Assembly (NCBI RefSeq): GCF_003143855.1
Contig: NZ_QFRK01000004.1
Location: 62,001-126,000 of the forward strand
DNA length: 64,000 nucleotides
Reading direction: 5' to 3'
Source of the DNA: Streptomyces sp. NWU339
Lineage (GTDB): Bacteria > Actinomycetota > Actinomycetes > Streptomycetales > Streptomycetaceae
The notes beneath the pieces were generated by a model. The model saw only the letters and a program-made list of their open reading frames with translations. It was not told the DNA's origin and did no database searches. This document shows positions 35,191 to 44,231 of the stretch, piece after piece. Positions within the stretch are counted from its first letter, which is position 1. Each line of letters begins with the position of its first letter. Both the position numbers and the translations under genes were made by a program.

Positions 35191-36594
35191 TCAGCTGTCG
35201 AAGCCCAGCCCCAGCCGGTCCAGTGTGCGCAGCCACAGGTTCCGGCGCCCGCCGTGCGTGTCGGCCCGCGCCAGGGACCACTGGGTGAGGGCGATGCCGG
35301 TCCAGGCGAACGGCTCGGGCGGGAAGGGCAGGGGCTTCTTGCGGACCATCTCCAGTTCGGTCCGTTCCGTGCGCTCCCCCGCCAGCAGGTCCAGCATCAC
35401 CTCGGCGCCGAAGCGGGTGGCACCGACGCCCAGGCCCGTGTAGCCGGCCGCGTAGGCGACCTTGCCCCGGTGGGCGGTGCCGAAGAAGGCCGAGAAGCGG
35501 GTGCAGGTGTCGATGGCGCCGCCCCAGGCGTGGGTGAAGCGGACGCCCTCCAGTTGCGGGAAGCAGGTGAAGAAGTGGTCCGCGAGCTTCGCATGGGTCC
35601 GAGGTCGGTCGTCGTACTCGGCACGCACCCGGCCGCCGTACGGGTAGACCGTGTCGTAGCCGCCCCACAGGATGCGGTTGTCGGCGGTCAGCCGGAAGTA
35701 GTGGAACTGGTTGGCGGTGTCCGCGAGCCCCTGCCGGTTCCGCCAGCCGACGGACGCCAGTCGGTCGGCGGTGAGCGGCTCGGTCATCAGGGCGTAGTCG
35801 TAGACCGGGACGGTGTAGGCGCGGGCCCGTCGGACCAGGCTGGGGAAGACGTTGGTGCCGAGCGCCGCGGTCCGGGCGCGGATCTGCCCGTGGGGGGTGC
35901 GTACGGCCAGTCCGGCGCCGTCCGTGCGCAGGCCGAGGGCGGGGGTGTGCTCGTACACGCGGACGCCGAGGCCGAGGCAGGCCCGTTTCAGCCCCCAGGC
36001 GAGTTTCGCCGGATGGAGCATGGCCACGCCCCGGCGGTCCCACAGGCCGGCCCGGAAGGTGGGCGAGTCGACCTGGGCGCGGACCGCGTCGGCGTCCAGG
36101 AAATCCACCCCCTCACAGAGCCCCCGGCGCTCCATCTCCTGGTACCAGTCCCGCAGTTCCCGTTCCTGGTGGGGCTCGGTGGCGACGTCGATCTCACCGG
36201 TGCGTTCGAAGTCGCAGTCGATGGCGTGGCGGGCGACCGTCTCCTCGATGGCGTCGAGGTTGCGGGCGCCCAGCCGCTCCAGCCGGTGGATCTCGTCGGG
36301 CCAGCGGGCCAGGCCGTTGGCCCGGCCGTGGGTGAGCGAGGCGTCGCAGAATCCGCCGTTGCGGCCCGAGGCGGCCCAGCCCACCTCCCGCCCCTCGACC
36401 AGGACGACGTCCCGGCCGGGATCCCGCTCCTTGGCGATCAGTGCCGTCCACAGTCCGCTGTAGCCGCCGCCCACGACCAGCAGGTCGCAGGTCTCTGCGC
36501 CGGTGAGGGCGGGCTCGGGCCGCGGCCTGCCGGGGTCGTCCAGCCAGTACGCGAGGGGCCGGGCCTCGGCGAGGGATGCCGTCCAACGACTCAT
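35191..36594 (-). CDS. FAD-dependent amine oxidoreductase, PuuB-like
   Basis: A 467-residue flavoprotein of the DAO family resembling gamma-glutamylputrescine oxidase. The N-terminal dinucleotide fold is CDLLVVGGGYSGLWTALIAKERDPGRDVVLVEGREVGWAASGRNGGFC, with GRNGGFC in the flavin-contact position usual for this group. Later motifs are ALGTNVFPSLVRRARAYTVPVYDYALMTEPL, RILWGGYDTVYPYG and the C-terminal FAD segment KVAYAAGYTGLGVGATRFGAEVMLDLL. It starts 6 bp after the potC-like stop, so it is the last gene of the uptake operon and probably deaminates putrescine, a gamma-glutamyl polyamine or a related amine to the aldehyde for the local ALDHs. No gamma-glutamylpolyamine synthetase gene is in the window. 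Confidence 0.85.
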   Translation of the reverse strand: MSRWTASLAEARPLAYWLDDPGRPRPEPALTGAETCDLLVVGGGYSGLWTALIAKERDPGRDVVLVEGREVGWAASGRNGGFCDASLTHGRANGLARWPDEIHRLERLGARNLDAIEETVARHAIDCDFERTGEIDVATEPHQERELRDWYQEMERRGLCEGVDFLDADAVRAQVDSPTFRAGLWDRRGVAMLHPAKLAWGLKRACLGLGVRVYEHTPALGLRTDGAGLAVRTPHGQIRARTAALGTNVFPSLVRRARAYTVPVYDYALMTEPLTADRLASVGWRNRQGLADTANQFHYFRLTADNRILWGGYDTVYPYGGRVRAEYDDRPRTHAKLADHFFTCFPQLEGVRFTHAWGGAIDTCTRFSAFFGTAHRGKVAYAAGYTGLGVGATRFGAEVMLDLLAGERTERTELEMVRKKPLPFPPEPFAWTGIALTQWSLARADTHGGRRNLWLRTLDRLGLGFDS

Positions 36595-36600
36595 GGTGAC

Positions 36601-37410
36601 CTACGCCTTCTGCCGGTCGCGGCGCTTGCTGTGCTGGGTGAAGGCCATGGAGACCAGTACCAGCAGCACGGCGACGACGAACATGGCCGTACCGATGACA
36701 TTGATCTGCACGGGGGTTCCGCGCTGGGCGGAGCCCCAGACGAACATCGGGAAGGTGACGGTGGAGCCTGCGTTGAAGTTGGTGATGATGAAGTCGTCGA
36801 AGGAGAGCGCGAAGGCTAGCAGCGCGCCCGCCGCGATGCCGGGTGCGGCGATCGGCAGGGTGACCCGCCAGAACGTCTGGAGCGGGCCGGCGTACAGGTC
36901 CTGGGCGGCCTGCTCGAGGCGCGGGTCCATGGACATCACCCGGGCCTTGACGGCGACCACGACGAAGCTGAGGCAGAACATGACGTGGGCGATCAGGATC
37001 GTCCAGAAGCCCAGCTGGGCACCCATGTTGAGGAACAGGGTCAGCAGGGACGCCGCCATCACCACCTCGGGCATCGCCATCGGCAGGAAGATCAGCGAGT
37101 TCACGGCGCCGCGGGCACGGAACCGGTAGCGGACCAGCGCGAACGCGATCAGCGTGCCGAGCAGGGTGGCGCCGAGGGTCGCCCACAGGGCGATCTGGAG
37201 GCTGAGCGCCAGGGACCCGCACAGGCCGGAGACCCCGCACGGGTCCCGCCAGGCGTCCGTGGAGAACTCCTGCCACTGGTAGTTGAAGCGGCCCTTCGGG
37301 TTGTTGAAGGAGAACACGGTGACGACGACGTTCGGCAGCAGGAGGTACGCGAGCGTCAGCAGTCCCGCGATGACGACGAGACGGCTCTTGAGCCAGTTGA
37401 CGAAGGTCAT
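36601..37410 (-). CDS. potC: Polyamine-type ABC transporter permease (PotC)
   Basis: A 269-residue permease with six membrane helices (LVVIAGLLTLAYLLLPNVVVTVFSF first) and the EAA loop MDPRLEQAAQDLYAGPLQTFWRVTLPIAAPGIAAGALLAFALSFDDFIITNF. The final FDDFIIT is typical of PotC/YdcV permeases. Its ATG directly abuts the TAA of the partner permease, so the two are co-translated. It works with PotA, PotB and PotD encoded upstream. Confidence 0.93.
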   Translation of the reverse strand: MTFVNWLKSRLVVIAGLLTLAYLLLPNVVVTVFSFNNPKGRFNYQWQEFSTDAWRDPCGVSGLCGSLALSLQIALWATLGATLLGTLIAFALVRYRFRARGAVNSLIFLPMAMPEVVMAASLLTLFLNMGAQLGFWTILIAHVMFCLSFVVVAVKARVMSMDPRLEQAAQDLYAGPLQTFWRVTLPIAAPGIAAGALLAFALSFDDFIITNFNAGSTVTFPMFVWGSAQRGTPVQINVIGTAMFVVAVLLVLVSMAFTQHSKRRDRQKA

Positions 37411-38343
37411 TTACACCAGATCCTCCGTGCCGGACCTACGGATGTAGAGCGTGACCATGATGAGGATCGCGGCCATCAGGATGAACGAGAGCGCGGCGGC
37501 CGTCGGGTAGTCGAGGACGCGCAGGAACTGCATCTGGATCACGTTGCCGACCATGCGGGTGTCGGTGGAGCCGAGCAGGTCCGCGTTGATGTAGTCGCCG
37601 GTGGCCGGGATGAAGGTCAGCAGCGTGCCGGAGACGACGCCCGGCATCGACAGCGGGAAGGTGACCCTGCGGAAGGTGGTCGAGGGCCTGGCGTACAGGT
37701 CGTTCGCCGCCTCGTGCAGCCGCGGGTCGATGCGCTCCAGCGAGGTGTAGAGCGGCAAGATCATGAACGGCAGGAAGTTGTACGTCAGACCGCAGACGAC
37801 GGCGAGCGGCGTGGCCAGCACGCGGTCGCCCGCCGTCCAGCCGAGCCAGGCGGTGACGTCCAGGACGTGCAGGGTGTTCAGGGCGTCGACCACCGGGCCG
37901 CCGTCGGCGAGGATCGTCTTCCAGGCGAGGGTGCGGATCAGGAAGCTGGTGAAGAACGGCGCGATCACCAGGATCATGATCAGGTTCCGCCAGCGTCCCG
38001 CGCGGAAGGCGATCAGATACGCCAGCGGATAGCCGAGCAGCAGGCACAGCACGGTCGCGGAGGCCGCGTAGAGCACCGAGCGGACGAACTGCGGCCAGTA
38101 CGTGGACAGTGCGTCCCAGTAGACGGCGAAGTTCCAGGTGACCCGGTAGCCCTCCTCCAAGGACCCCGTCTGGACGGAGGTGGAGGCCTGGTAGATCACC
38201 GGCAGCGCGAAGAAGACGACCAGCCACAGCAGGCCGGGCAGCAGGAGCAGGTACGGCGTCCAGCGGCCCCGCCTGCGCGGCGGTCTCTTCTCCTTCGTCT
38301 CCGGGGCGGGCGCCAGGGGCGGCGCCTCGGTGGCCGTGGCCAT
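37411..38343 (-). CDS. potB: Polyamine-type ABC transporter permease (PotB)
   Basis: A 310-residue permease. A charged N-terminus precedes the first helix (PYLLLLPGLLWLVVFFALPVIYQAS). The EAA loop is IDPRLHEAANDLYARPSTTFRRVTFPLSMPGVVSGTLLTFIPATGDYINADLLG, and GDYINADLLGS is a PotB/PotH mark. Start and the PotA stop share one base (TGATG), a sign of tight coupling. The region YQASTSVQTGSLEEGYRVTWNFAVYWDAL is the usual extracytoplasmic loop. Confidence 0.93.
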   Translation of the reverse strand: MATATEAPPLAPAPETKEKRPPRRRGRWTPYLLLLPGLLWLVVFFALPVIYQASTSVQTGSLEEGYRVTWNFAVYWDALSTYWPQFVRSVLYAASATVLCLLLGYPLAYLIAFRAGRWRNLIMILVIAPFFTSFLIRTLAWKTILADGGPVVDALNTLHVLDVTAWLGWTAGDRVLATPLAVVCGLTYNFLPFMILPLYTSLERIDPRLHEAANDLYARPSTTFRRVTFPLSMPGVVSGTLLTFIPATGDYINADLLGSTDTRMVGNVIQMQFLRVLDYPTAAALSFILMAAILIMVTLYIRRSGTEDLV

Positions 38344-39518
38344 CAGGCGACCTCACCCTCGACGGGCTCGACGGTCTCGACGCCCGCGTCCGCATCCTGC
38401 GCGGCGTCCAGGCCAAAGGTGTGCGCCGGGTTCCAGTGCAGGACGACCTCCGCGCCGGGCACCAGGCGGTCGTCGCGGTCGATGTTCTGGACGTAGACCT
38501 CGAACGCGGTGCAGACCGGGCTGTCGACGACGAACTGCGTGGAGACGCCGATGAAGCTGGAGTCGGCGATCCGGCCGGTGATTTGGTTGCGGCCCTCGGG
38601 TATCTGCCCGGCGTCGTCCGCGTGGGCGAGGGAGATCTTCTCTGGGCGCACCCCCAGCAGCACCTTGCCGCCGGTCGTGGCGGGGCCGCTGTTGCGCGCC
38701 GAGGGCAGGACGAGTTTGCCGCCGCCCGCTTTCAGCACGAGGTCGTCGCCGGACCTGGAGTCGACGTCGGCCTCGATGAAGTTGGACGTGCCCAGGAAGT
38801 TGGCGACGAAGGTGGTGCGTGGGTTCTCGTACAAGTCGGTGGGCGGGCCGAGTTGCTCGACCCGGCCGGCGTTCATCACGGCGACCGTGTCGGCCATGGT
38901 CATGGCCTCCTCCTGGTCGTGCGTGACGTGCACGAAGGTGATGCCGACCTCGGTCTGGATGCGCTTGAGCTCCAGCTGCATCTGGCGGCGCAGTTTGAGG
39001 TCGAGGGCGCCGAGCGGCTCGTCGAGCAGCAGCACCCTGGGGTGGTTGATCAGGGCGCGGGCCACCGCGACGCGCTGCTGCTGACCACCGGAGAGCTGGT
39101 GCGGCTTCTTGCGCGCCTGCTCGCCGAGCTGCACCAGCTCCAGCATCTCCTCGACCTGCTTCTTCACGCTCTTGATGCCGCGCCGGCGCAGACCGAAGGC
39201 GACGTTCTCGAAGATGTCGAGGTGCGGGAAGAGGGCATAGGACTGGAAGACGGTGTTCACCGGCCGCTTGTACGGCGGGAGCGCGGTGACGTCCTGGTCG
39301 CCGAGGTGGACGGTGCCTGCGGTGGGTTCCTCCAGGCCGGCGATCATCCGCAGGGTGGTGGTCTTACCGCAGCCGGACGCGCCGAGCAGGGCGAAGAAGG
39401 AGCCCTGGGGCACGGTCAGGTCCAGCGGGTGTACGGCGGTGAAGTTCCCGTAGGTTTTGCCGATCTGCGTCAGGCGGACGTCGCCGTTGGTCTGTGTCGT
39501 CGTCTTCATCGTCGTCAC
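38343..39518 (-). CDS. potA: Polyamine-type ABC transporter ATP-binding protein (PotA)
   Basis: A 391-residue ATPase. Walker A is GASGCGKTT, the Q-loop VFQSYALFPHLDIFENVAFGLRRR, the signature QLSGGQQQRVAVARAL, Walker B VLLLDEPLGAL and the switch HVTHDQEEAMTMAD. A C-terminal TOBE-like domain (VLLGVRPEKISLAH, VQNIDRDDRLVPGAEVVLHWNPAHTFGLD) is present, as in PotA. GTG 39518 overlaps the PotD stop (GTGA) and is used here; ATG 39509 is better spaced from AGGGG and is a fair alternative. It energises import of putrescine, spermidine or a related amine. Confidence 0.94.
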   Translation of the reverse strand: MTTMKTTTQTNGDVRLTQIGKTYGNFTAVHPLDLTVPQGSFFALLGASGCGKTTTLRMIAGLEEPTAGTVHLGDQDVTALPPYKRPVNTVFQSYALFPHLDIFENVAFGLRRRGIKSVKKQVEEMLELVQLGEQARKKPHQLSGGQQQRVAVARALINHPRVLLLDEPLGALDLKLRRQMQLELKRIQTEVGITFVHVTHDQEEAMTMADTVAVMNAGRVEQLGPPTDLYENPRTTFVANFLGTSNFIEADVDSRSGDDLVLKAGGGKLVLPSARNSGPATTGGKVLLGVRPEKISLAHADDAGQIPEGRNQITGRIADSSFIGVSTQFVVDSPVCTAFEVYVQNIDRDDRLVPGAEVVLHWNPAHTFGLDAAQDADAGVETVEPVEGEVA

Positions 39519-40762
39519 GCCCCTGTGAGCTTCGCGAACTTCGCTTCGTAGACCGCCTCTTCCTTGTCGCTCAGGGCGCGGAAGGAGTGGGTTCGGGCCG
39601 CTACGTCCTTGGTCGGGATGATCAGCGGGTTCTCCGCCGCCGACTTGTCGATCTTGGCGAGTTCCTCCTGCGCACCGTCGACGGGACTCACGAAGGCGAC
39701 GTAGGCGGAGAGCCGGGCCGCCTGCGGCGGCTGGTAGTAGAAGTCGATCAGCCGCTCGGCGTTGGCCTTGTGGCGGGCCTTGTTGGGGATGAGCAGGTTG
39801 TCGGTGGCCGTCACGAAACCGGCGTCCGGGATGACGTACCCGACGTCGTCGCTGTCCGCCTGGAGCTGGACGATGTCACCGCCCCAGGCGACACAGGCGG
39901 CGATGTCCCCCTTGGTCAGGTCGGACGTGTAGTCGTTGCCGGTGAAGCGGCGGATCTGCCCCTTCTCGACGGCCTTCTGCAGGCGGTCGATCGCCGCGTC
40001 GTAGTCGTCGTCGGTGACCTTGGCCGGGTCCTTGCCCATGTCGAGCAGGGTCATGCCGATGCTGTCGCGCATCTCGGACAGGAAGGAGACCCGGCCCTTG
40101 AGCTTGGGGTTGTCCAGCAGGTCGGAGACCGACTTCACCTCGATGCCGTCGAGCGCCTTCTTGTTGTAGGCGACGACGGCCGAGACACCCTGCCAGGGGT
40201 AGGAGTAGGCGCGCCCCGGGTCCCAGTCCGGGCTGCGGAACTGCCCGGAGAGGTTGGCGAAGGCGTGCGGCAGGTTCGCCGGGTCCAGTTTCTGGACCCA
40301 GCCCAGGCGGATCATCCGCGCGGCCAGCCAGTCGGTGAGGACGATCAGGTCTCGGCCGGTGTCCTGCCCGGCGGCGAGCTGCGGTTTGATCTTGCCGAAG
40401 AACTCGGTGTTGTCGTTGACGTCCTCGGTGTACTTGACCTTGACGCCGGTCTGCCGGGTAAACGTGTCGAGCGTGGGACGTTGCTTGCCGCTCTCGTCGA
40501 CATCGATGTAGACGGGCCAGTTGGAGAAGTTGACGGTCTTCTCCTCGGCCGAATGGTCCTCGGCGGAGGTGCCGCCCTGGGTCCGGCCGGCCGGGGGGAT
40601 GCCGCACCCGCTCAGCGCTCCGAGACCGCCGACCGCGAGCGCGCCTCCGGTGGAGGCGCGCAGCAGGGAACGGCGGGTCAGGGCTGCCCTGCCGTTGCGG
40701 AAGCTGCGCCGCACGGCGGCCGTCTGGGCCGGGGAGAGGCGGTCGGGCTCGTACTGCTCCAT
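39515..40762 (-). CDS. potD: Polyamine-type solute-binding lipoprotein (PotD)
   Basis: A 415-residue exported binding protein. A twin-arginine signal LTRRSLLRASTGGALAVGGLGAL leads to the lipobox LSGC, so it is a Tat-exported lipoprotein as common in Streptomyces. The mature part has the PotD/PotF pattern: VNFSNWPVYIDVD, FTRQTGVKVKYTEDVNDN, DLIVLTDWLAARMIRLGWVQKLD and AYSYPWQGVSAVVAYNKKAL. ATG 40762 has GAAAGG upstream. It is the first transporter gene, 20 bp downstream of the aldehyde dehydrogenase gene, so uptake and oxidation genes form one operon. Confidence 0.93.
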   Translation of the reverse strand: MEQYEPDRLSPAQTAAVRRSFRNGRAALTRRSLLRASTGGALAVGGLGALSGCGIPPAGRTQGGTSAEDHSAEEKTVNFSNWPVYIDVDESGKQRPTLDTFTRQTGVKVKYTEDVNDNTEFFGKIKPQLAAGQDTGRDLIVLTDWLAARMIRLGWVQKLDPANLPHAFANLSGQFRSPDWDPGRAYSYPWQGVSAVVAYNKKALDGIEVKSVSDLLDNPKLKGRVSFLSEMRDSIGMTLLDMGKDPAKVTDDDYDAAIDRLQKAVEKGQIRRFTGNDYTSDLTKGDIAACVAWGGDIVQLQADSDDVGYVIPDAGFVTATDNLLIPNKARHKANAERLIDFYYQPPQAARLSAYVAFVSPVDGAQEELAKIDKSAAENPLIIPTKDVAARTHSFRALSDKEEAVYEAKFAKLTGA

Positions 40763-40782
40763 GCGCGTGGTGCCCTTTCGGG

Positions 40783-42348
40783 TCAGTGGCCGTGGGTCGG
40801 GCGGCCCGGCTGCTGTCGGTCCCCGAAGATCGTGCGGTGCCAGTCCTTGCGGACCACCGCCGTGTTGTCGAACATGACGTGCTTGATCTGGGTGTACTCC
40901 TCGAACGAGTACGCGGACATGTCCTTGCCGAAGCCGGACGCCTTGGAGCCGCCGTGCGGCATCTCGCTGATGATCGGGATGTGGTCGTTGATCCACACAC
41001 AGCCCGCCTTGATCTCGCGGGTGGCACGACCCGTCCGGTACACGTCGCGGCTCCACGCGGAGGCGGCGAGTCCGTACGGCGTGTCGTTGGCCAGGGCGAT
41101 GCCCTCGTCGTCGGTGTCGAAGGGCAGGACGACGAGCACCGGTCCGAAGATCTCGGACTGCACGACCTCGCTGTCCTGCGGCGCGTCGGCGATCAGGGTG
41201 GGGCGGTAGTACGCGCCGTGCTTCAGGTCCCCCTCCGGAGCCTCACCGCCGGTCACCACCCGCGCACAGGCACGTGCCCGGTCGACGAATCCGGCCACGC
41301 GGTCGCGCTGGGCGTGCGAGATCAGCGGGCCGAGGTCGGTGCCGGGAGCGAAGGGGTCGCCGAGCCGCACGGTCTCCATCAGGGCGGCCGTGCGCTCGAC
41401 GAACGCCTCGTAGAGGGGCCGTTGCACGTACGCGCGGGTGGCGGCCGTGCAGTCCTGGCCGGTGTTGATGAGCGCGCCCGCGACCGCTCCGTTGACGGCG
41501 GCGTCGAGGTCGGCGTCGTCGAAGACGACGAAGGGGGCCTTGCCGCCGAGTTCGAGGTGGATGCGCTTGACGGTGGCGGTGGCGATCTCGGCGACCCGCT
41601 TGCCCACGGCGGTGGAGCCGGTGAAGGAGGTCATGGCGACGTCGGGATGGCCGACGAGGTGTTCGCCCGCCTCCTTGCCGGTGCCGGTGACGATGTTGAT
41701 CACGCCGTCCGGGATGCCCGCGTCGGTGGCGGCCCGCGCGAACAGGAGGGAGGTCAGCGGGGTGAGTTCGGCGGGCTTGAGAACGACGGTGTTGCCCGCG
41801 GCGATCGCCGGGAGGATCTTCCACGCGGCCATCTGGAGGGGGTAGTTCCAGGGCGCGATCGAGCCGACGACGCCGATGGGCTCGCGGCGGACGTAGGAGG
41901 TGTGGTCGCCGGAGTACTCGCCGGCGGACTGGCCCTGGAGATGGCGGGCGGCGCCGGCGAAGAAGGCGATGTTGTCGATCGTCCCCGGGACGTCGAACTC
42001 ACGGCTCAGCTTGAGCGGCTTGCCGCACTGCAGGGACTCGGCACGGGCGAAGTCCTCGGCGCGCTCGGCGACGACGGCCGCGAACCGGTGCAGGACGTCG
42101 GAGCGCTCACCGGGAGTGGCGCCGGCCCACGCCGGGAACGCCTCGCGCGCCGCGGCGACGGCCGCGTCCACGTCGTCGGTGCCGGCGAGTGCGTAGGTGT
42201 GGACCTCCTGCCCGGTGGCGGGGTCGACGACCGTGTGTGTACGGCCCGAGGTGCCCTTCGTCGAACGTCCCGCGATGAACTGCGCCCCCTCCGCGAACCG
42301 GTCCTGGGCCGGGAATCGTTCCGGGGTGGCGTTGCCCGGGTTGTGCAT
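40783..42348 (-). CDS. Gamma-aminobutyraldehyde-type dehydrogenase
   Basis: A 521-residue NAD-dependent ALDH of the betaine/aminobutyraldehyde group. Catalytic Cys300 is in NTGQDCTAATRAYV and base Glu266 in HLELGGKAPFVVFDDADL; the coenzyme site is APWNYPLQMAAWKILPAIAAGNTVVLKPAELTPL. The QDCTAATR and CVWINDHIPIISEMPHGG motifs are typical of enzymes oxidising 4-aminobutyraldehyde and similar amino-aldehydes from putrescine. GGAGGAGAG precedes ATG 42348. It heads the operon ALDH-potD-potA-potB-potC-oxidase. A strong inverted repeat at 42438-42473, about 90 bp upstream, is its probable control site. Confidence 0.92.
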   Translation of the reverse strand: MHNPGNATPERFPAQDRFAEGAQFIAGRSTKGTSGRTHTVVDPATGQEVHTYALAGTDDVDAAVAAAREAFPAWAGATPGERSDVLHRFAAVVAERAEDFARAESLQCGKPLKLSREFDVPGTIDNIAFFAGAARHLQGQSAGEYSGDHTSYVRREPIGVVGSIAPWNYPLQMAAWKILPAIAAGNTVVLKPAELTPLTSLLFARAATDAGIPDGVINIVTGTGKEAGEHLVGHPDVAMTSFTGSTAVGKRVAEIATATVKRIHLELGGKAPFVVFDDADLDAAVNGAVAGALINTGQDCTAATRAYVQRPLYEAFVERTAALMETVRLGDPFAPGTDLGPLISHAQRDRVAGFVDRARACARVVTGGEAPEGDLKHGAYYRPTLIADAPQDSEVVQSEIFGPVLVVLPFDTDDEGIALANDTPYGLAASAWSRDVYRTGRATREIKAGCVWINDHIPIISEMPHGGSKASGFGKDMSAYSFEEYTQIKHVMFDNTAVVRKDWHRTIFGDRQQPGRPTHGH

Positions 42349-42437
42349 GTCGCTCTCCTCCGTCTCCCCGAGGGGGCGGCGTGGCTCCAGCTCGATTTGA
42401 GTGCCGATCCTGACAGAGCAACGGGACTCCAACAAGT

Positions 42438-42473
42438 GATTCCGTTGTTGCCTTTTGGTTACGCAACGGAATC
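42438..42473. promoter_or_regulatory. Candidate Lrp-type operator before the polyamine operon
   Basis: GATTCCGTTG (42438-42447) is perfectly inverted as CAACGGAATC (42464-42473). The distance between the CCG and CGG triplets is 22 bp, the same as in the repeat at 47751-47788 beside the lrp gene, and the flanks ATTCCG/CGGAAT and AAATCCG/CGGATTT are alike. A further half-site CAACGGGACTC is at 42419-42429. Sites about two helical turns apart suit an Lrp/AsnC oligomer. Confidence 0.55.
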
Positions 42474-42571
42474 TGTCGACCGGGTGTCGAGGAGCGGCGG
42501 AAAAGGCGGGACAGGGTGTCGGTGGCGCGTGCCAGACTCGCGCGGGCAGGGAAGGGTGCACGGGGGTGGCG

Positions 42572-43159
42572 ATGAGCGAAACGGTGGGGACCATCGGTTC
42601 CAGGGAGACTCTGGTCGAGGCGCTGCGGGCTGGCCGGCGGGTCAAGTACCTGTACTTCTGGGGGCACCGGCCGCTGCCCGACGGCCGGATCGGGGCGAGC
42701 TGTCTGAGCCAGTGGTGGCCGTCGCCGTTCACGGTGGACGGCGTGACCTACGCGACCGCCGAGCACTGGATGATGGCGGCCAAGGCCCGGCTGTTCGCGG
42801 ACCCGGAGGGGGAGCGGCGGGTGCTGGCCGCGGGCCATCCCTCTCAGGCGAAGGAGGCGGGGCGGCTGGTGCGGGGCTTCGACGAGGAGATGTGGCGGCG
42901 GGAGCGGTTCCGCGTCGTCGTCGAGGGCAGCGTGCACAAGTTCGCGGCCCACCCCGACCTGCGCGCCTTCCTGCTGGGCACGGGCGACCGGATTCTGGTC
43001 GAGGCGAGCCCGGTGGACCGGGTGTGGGGCATCGGACTCGCGGCCACCGACGAAAGGGCGGCGGACCCCGAGCAGTGGTGCGGCCCGAACCTCCTGGGCT
43101 TCGCCCTGGTGCGGGCCCGTGCCCGCCTCCGGAAGAACCGGGGCGGGCCGGGGCTCTGA
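42572..43159 (+). CDS. NADAR domain protein
   Basis: A 195-residue stand-alone NADAR (YbiA-like) protein. The family motifs YLYFWGHRPLPDGRIGASCLSQWWPSPFTVDGVTYATAEHWMMAAKARLF, HPSQAKEAGR, RFRVVVEGSVHKFAAHPDLRAFLLGTGDRILVEASPVDRVWGIG and GPNLLGFALVRAR are all present, with ATAEHWMM and WGIG in the active site. NADAR enzymes are N-glycosidases: some act on riboflavin pathway intermediates and others remove ADP-ribose from guanine bases. ATG 42572 has a GGGGGTGG upstream and gives the standard length. It is divergent from the polyamine operon and convergent with the DUF4190 gene; no functional tie to either is evident. Confidence 0.9.
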   Translation: MSETVGTIGSRETLVEALRAGRRVKYLYFWGHRPLPDGRIGASCLSQWWPSPFTVDGVTYATAEHWMMAAKARLFADPEGERRVLAAGHPSQAKEAGRLVRGFDEEMWRRERFRVVVEGSVHKFAAHPDLRAFLLGTGDRILVEASPVDRVWGIGLAATDERAADPEQWCGPNLLGFALVRARARLRKNRGGPGL

Positions 43160-43173
43160 GGTGGTGTCCGGGG

Positions 43174-44079
43174 TCAGTAGGTGGACGTGAGCAGGACGAG
43201 CGCGCCGAAGCCGACGCTGAGGACGATGCCGACCGCACCGCAGATGAGGCCGGCCAGGGCGTATCCCGGGTTCGTGGCCTCGCCGCGGGCCGCCTTGCCC
43301 CGGCCCAGCGCGCTGAAGATCACGGCCATGACGCCGAGCACGATGGCCAGCGGCCAGAGGCAGAAGAGCACGGCCGAGATGATGCCGAGCACGAGTCCGG
43401 TGACGCCCATGCCGTTGCTCGGCATGGGCGCCATGCCGGTCCAGCCGTGGTAGCCCGGGGCGGGCGCGCCGCCGTAACCGGGTGCGCCGCCGTAACCGGG
43501 CGGCTGCGGGGCCGGGTAGCCGTAACCGCTCTGCGGGCCGCCGGGGTAGCCGTACGGAACCCGGCCGGGGCCGCCGGGGGCGACGGGCGGTGGCGGGAGC
43601 GGGTCGGCGACCGGGGGCGCGAAGGGGTTGGGAGCCGCCGCGCCGGGGCCGGCGGGCGGTATCGGTGCCTGCGGGGTGGCGGGGCCGACCCAGGGCTGGG
43701 CGGGCGACGGGGCGGGGTCGTCCGTCGCGGGGAAGGACGTCATCGTCTGCTGATCGTGCACGGAGGGGGCGCCGGGGGCCGAGGGAACGGCCGACGCACC
43801 GGTCGTACCCGCGCCGGGGGTCGGCGGGTCGAACTCCGGGAGCGCCCAAGGGTCGACGGCTCCGGTGGAGTCCGGCGGGCCGGGTGCGACCTGCCCGCCC
43901 AGATCGATCTGCGTCACCGGGGGCGCCACGTCCCGCGGCGGGGCCTGGGGCGGCTGCGCCCGAGCGGCCCCGCTGTCGGCCGGCGCCGCCCACACATCGT
44001 CATGGTCGTGCGGGCTCCGGGGCGGTGTACCGCCCGTCGTACTCCCCCGCGCCTCCGGCACCTGCGCGTCGTCGGACAT
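43174..44079 (-). CDS. Pro-rich DUF4190 membrane protein
   Basis: A 301-residue protein of unknown function. Residues 1-215 are low-complexity, rich in Pro, Gly and Ala with PGYGGAPGYGGAPAPGYHG repeats, and should lie in the cytoplasm. The C-terminal 85 residues form a DUF4190-type two-helix membrane domain (GMGVTGLVLGIISAVLFCLWPLAIVLGVMAVIFSALGRGKAARGEATNPGYALAGLICGAVGIVLSVGFGALVLL). ATG 44079 begins the first plausible protein sequence; the frame open to 44232 overlaps the divergent adenosine deaminase start and is unlikely. Confidence 0.82.
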   Translation of the reverse strand: MSDDAQVPEARGSTTGGTPPRSPHDHDDVWAAPADSGAARAQPPQAPPRDVAPPVTQIDLGGQVAPGPPDSTGAVDPWALPEFDPPTPGAGTTGASAVPSAPGAPSVHDQQTMTSFPATDDPAPSPAQPWVGPATPQAPIPPAGPGAAAPNPFAPPVADPLPPPPVAPGGPGRVPYGYPGGPQSGYGYPAPQPPGYGGAPGYGGAPAPGYHGWTGMAPMPSNGMGVTGLVLGIISAVLFCLWPLAIVLGVMAVIFSALGRGKAARGEATNPGYALAGLICGAVGIVLSVGFGALVLLTSTY

Positions 44080-44231
44080 GCGCTGGACCCCCTCCGTCGA
44101 ACGTCCCGCCATGTTACGGCCCCGGTGCCCCGCCGGGCGCACCCGTCCTACGATGATCCCCGATCCACCGATCAGCCGATCACCCGCGTCCCGCCGCACA
44201 CCGGCCGAGGACGCCGCTTGGGGGAGGAACA

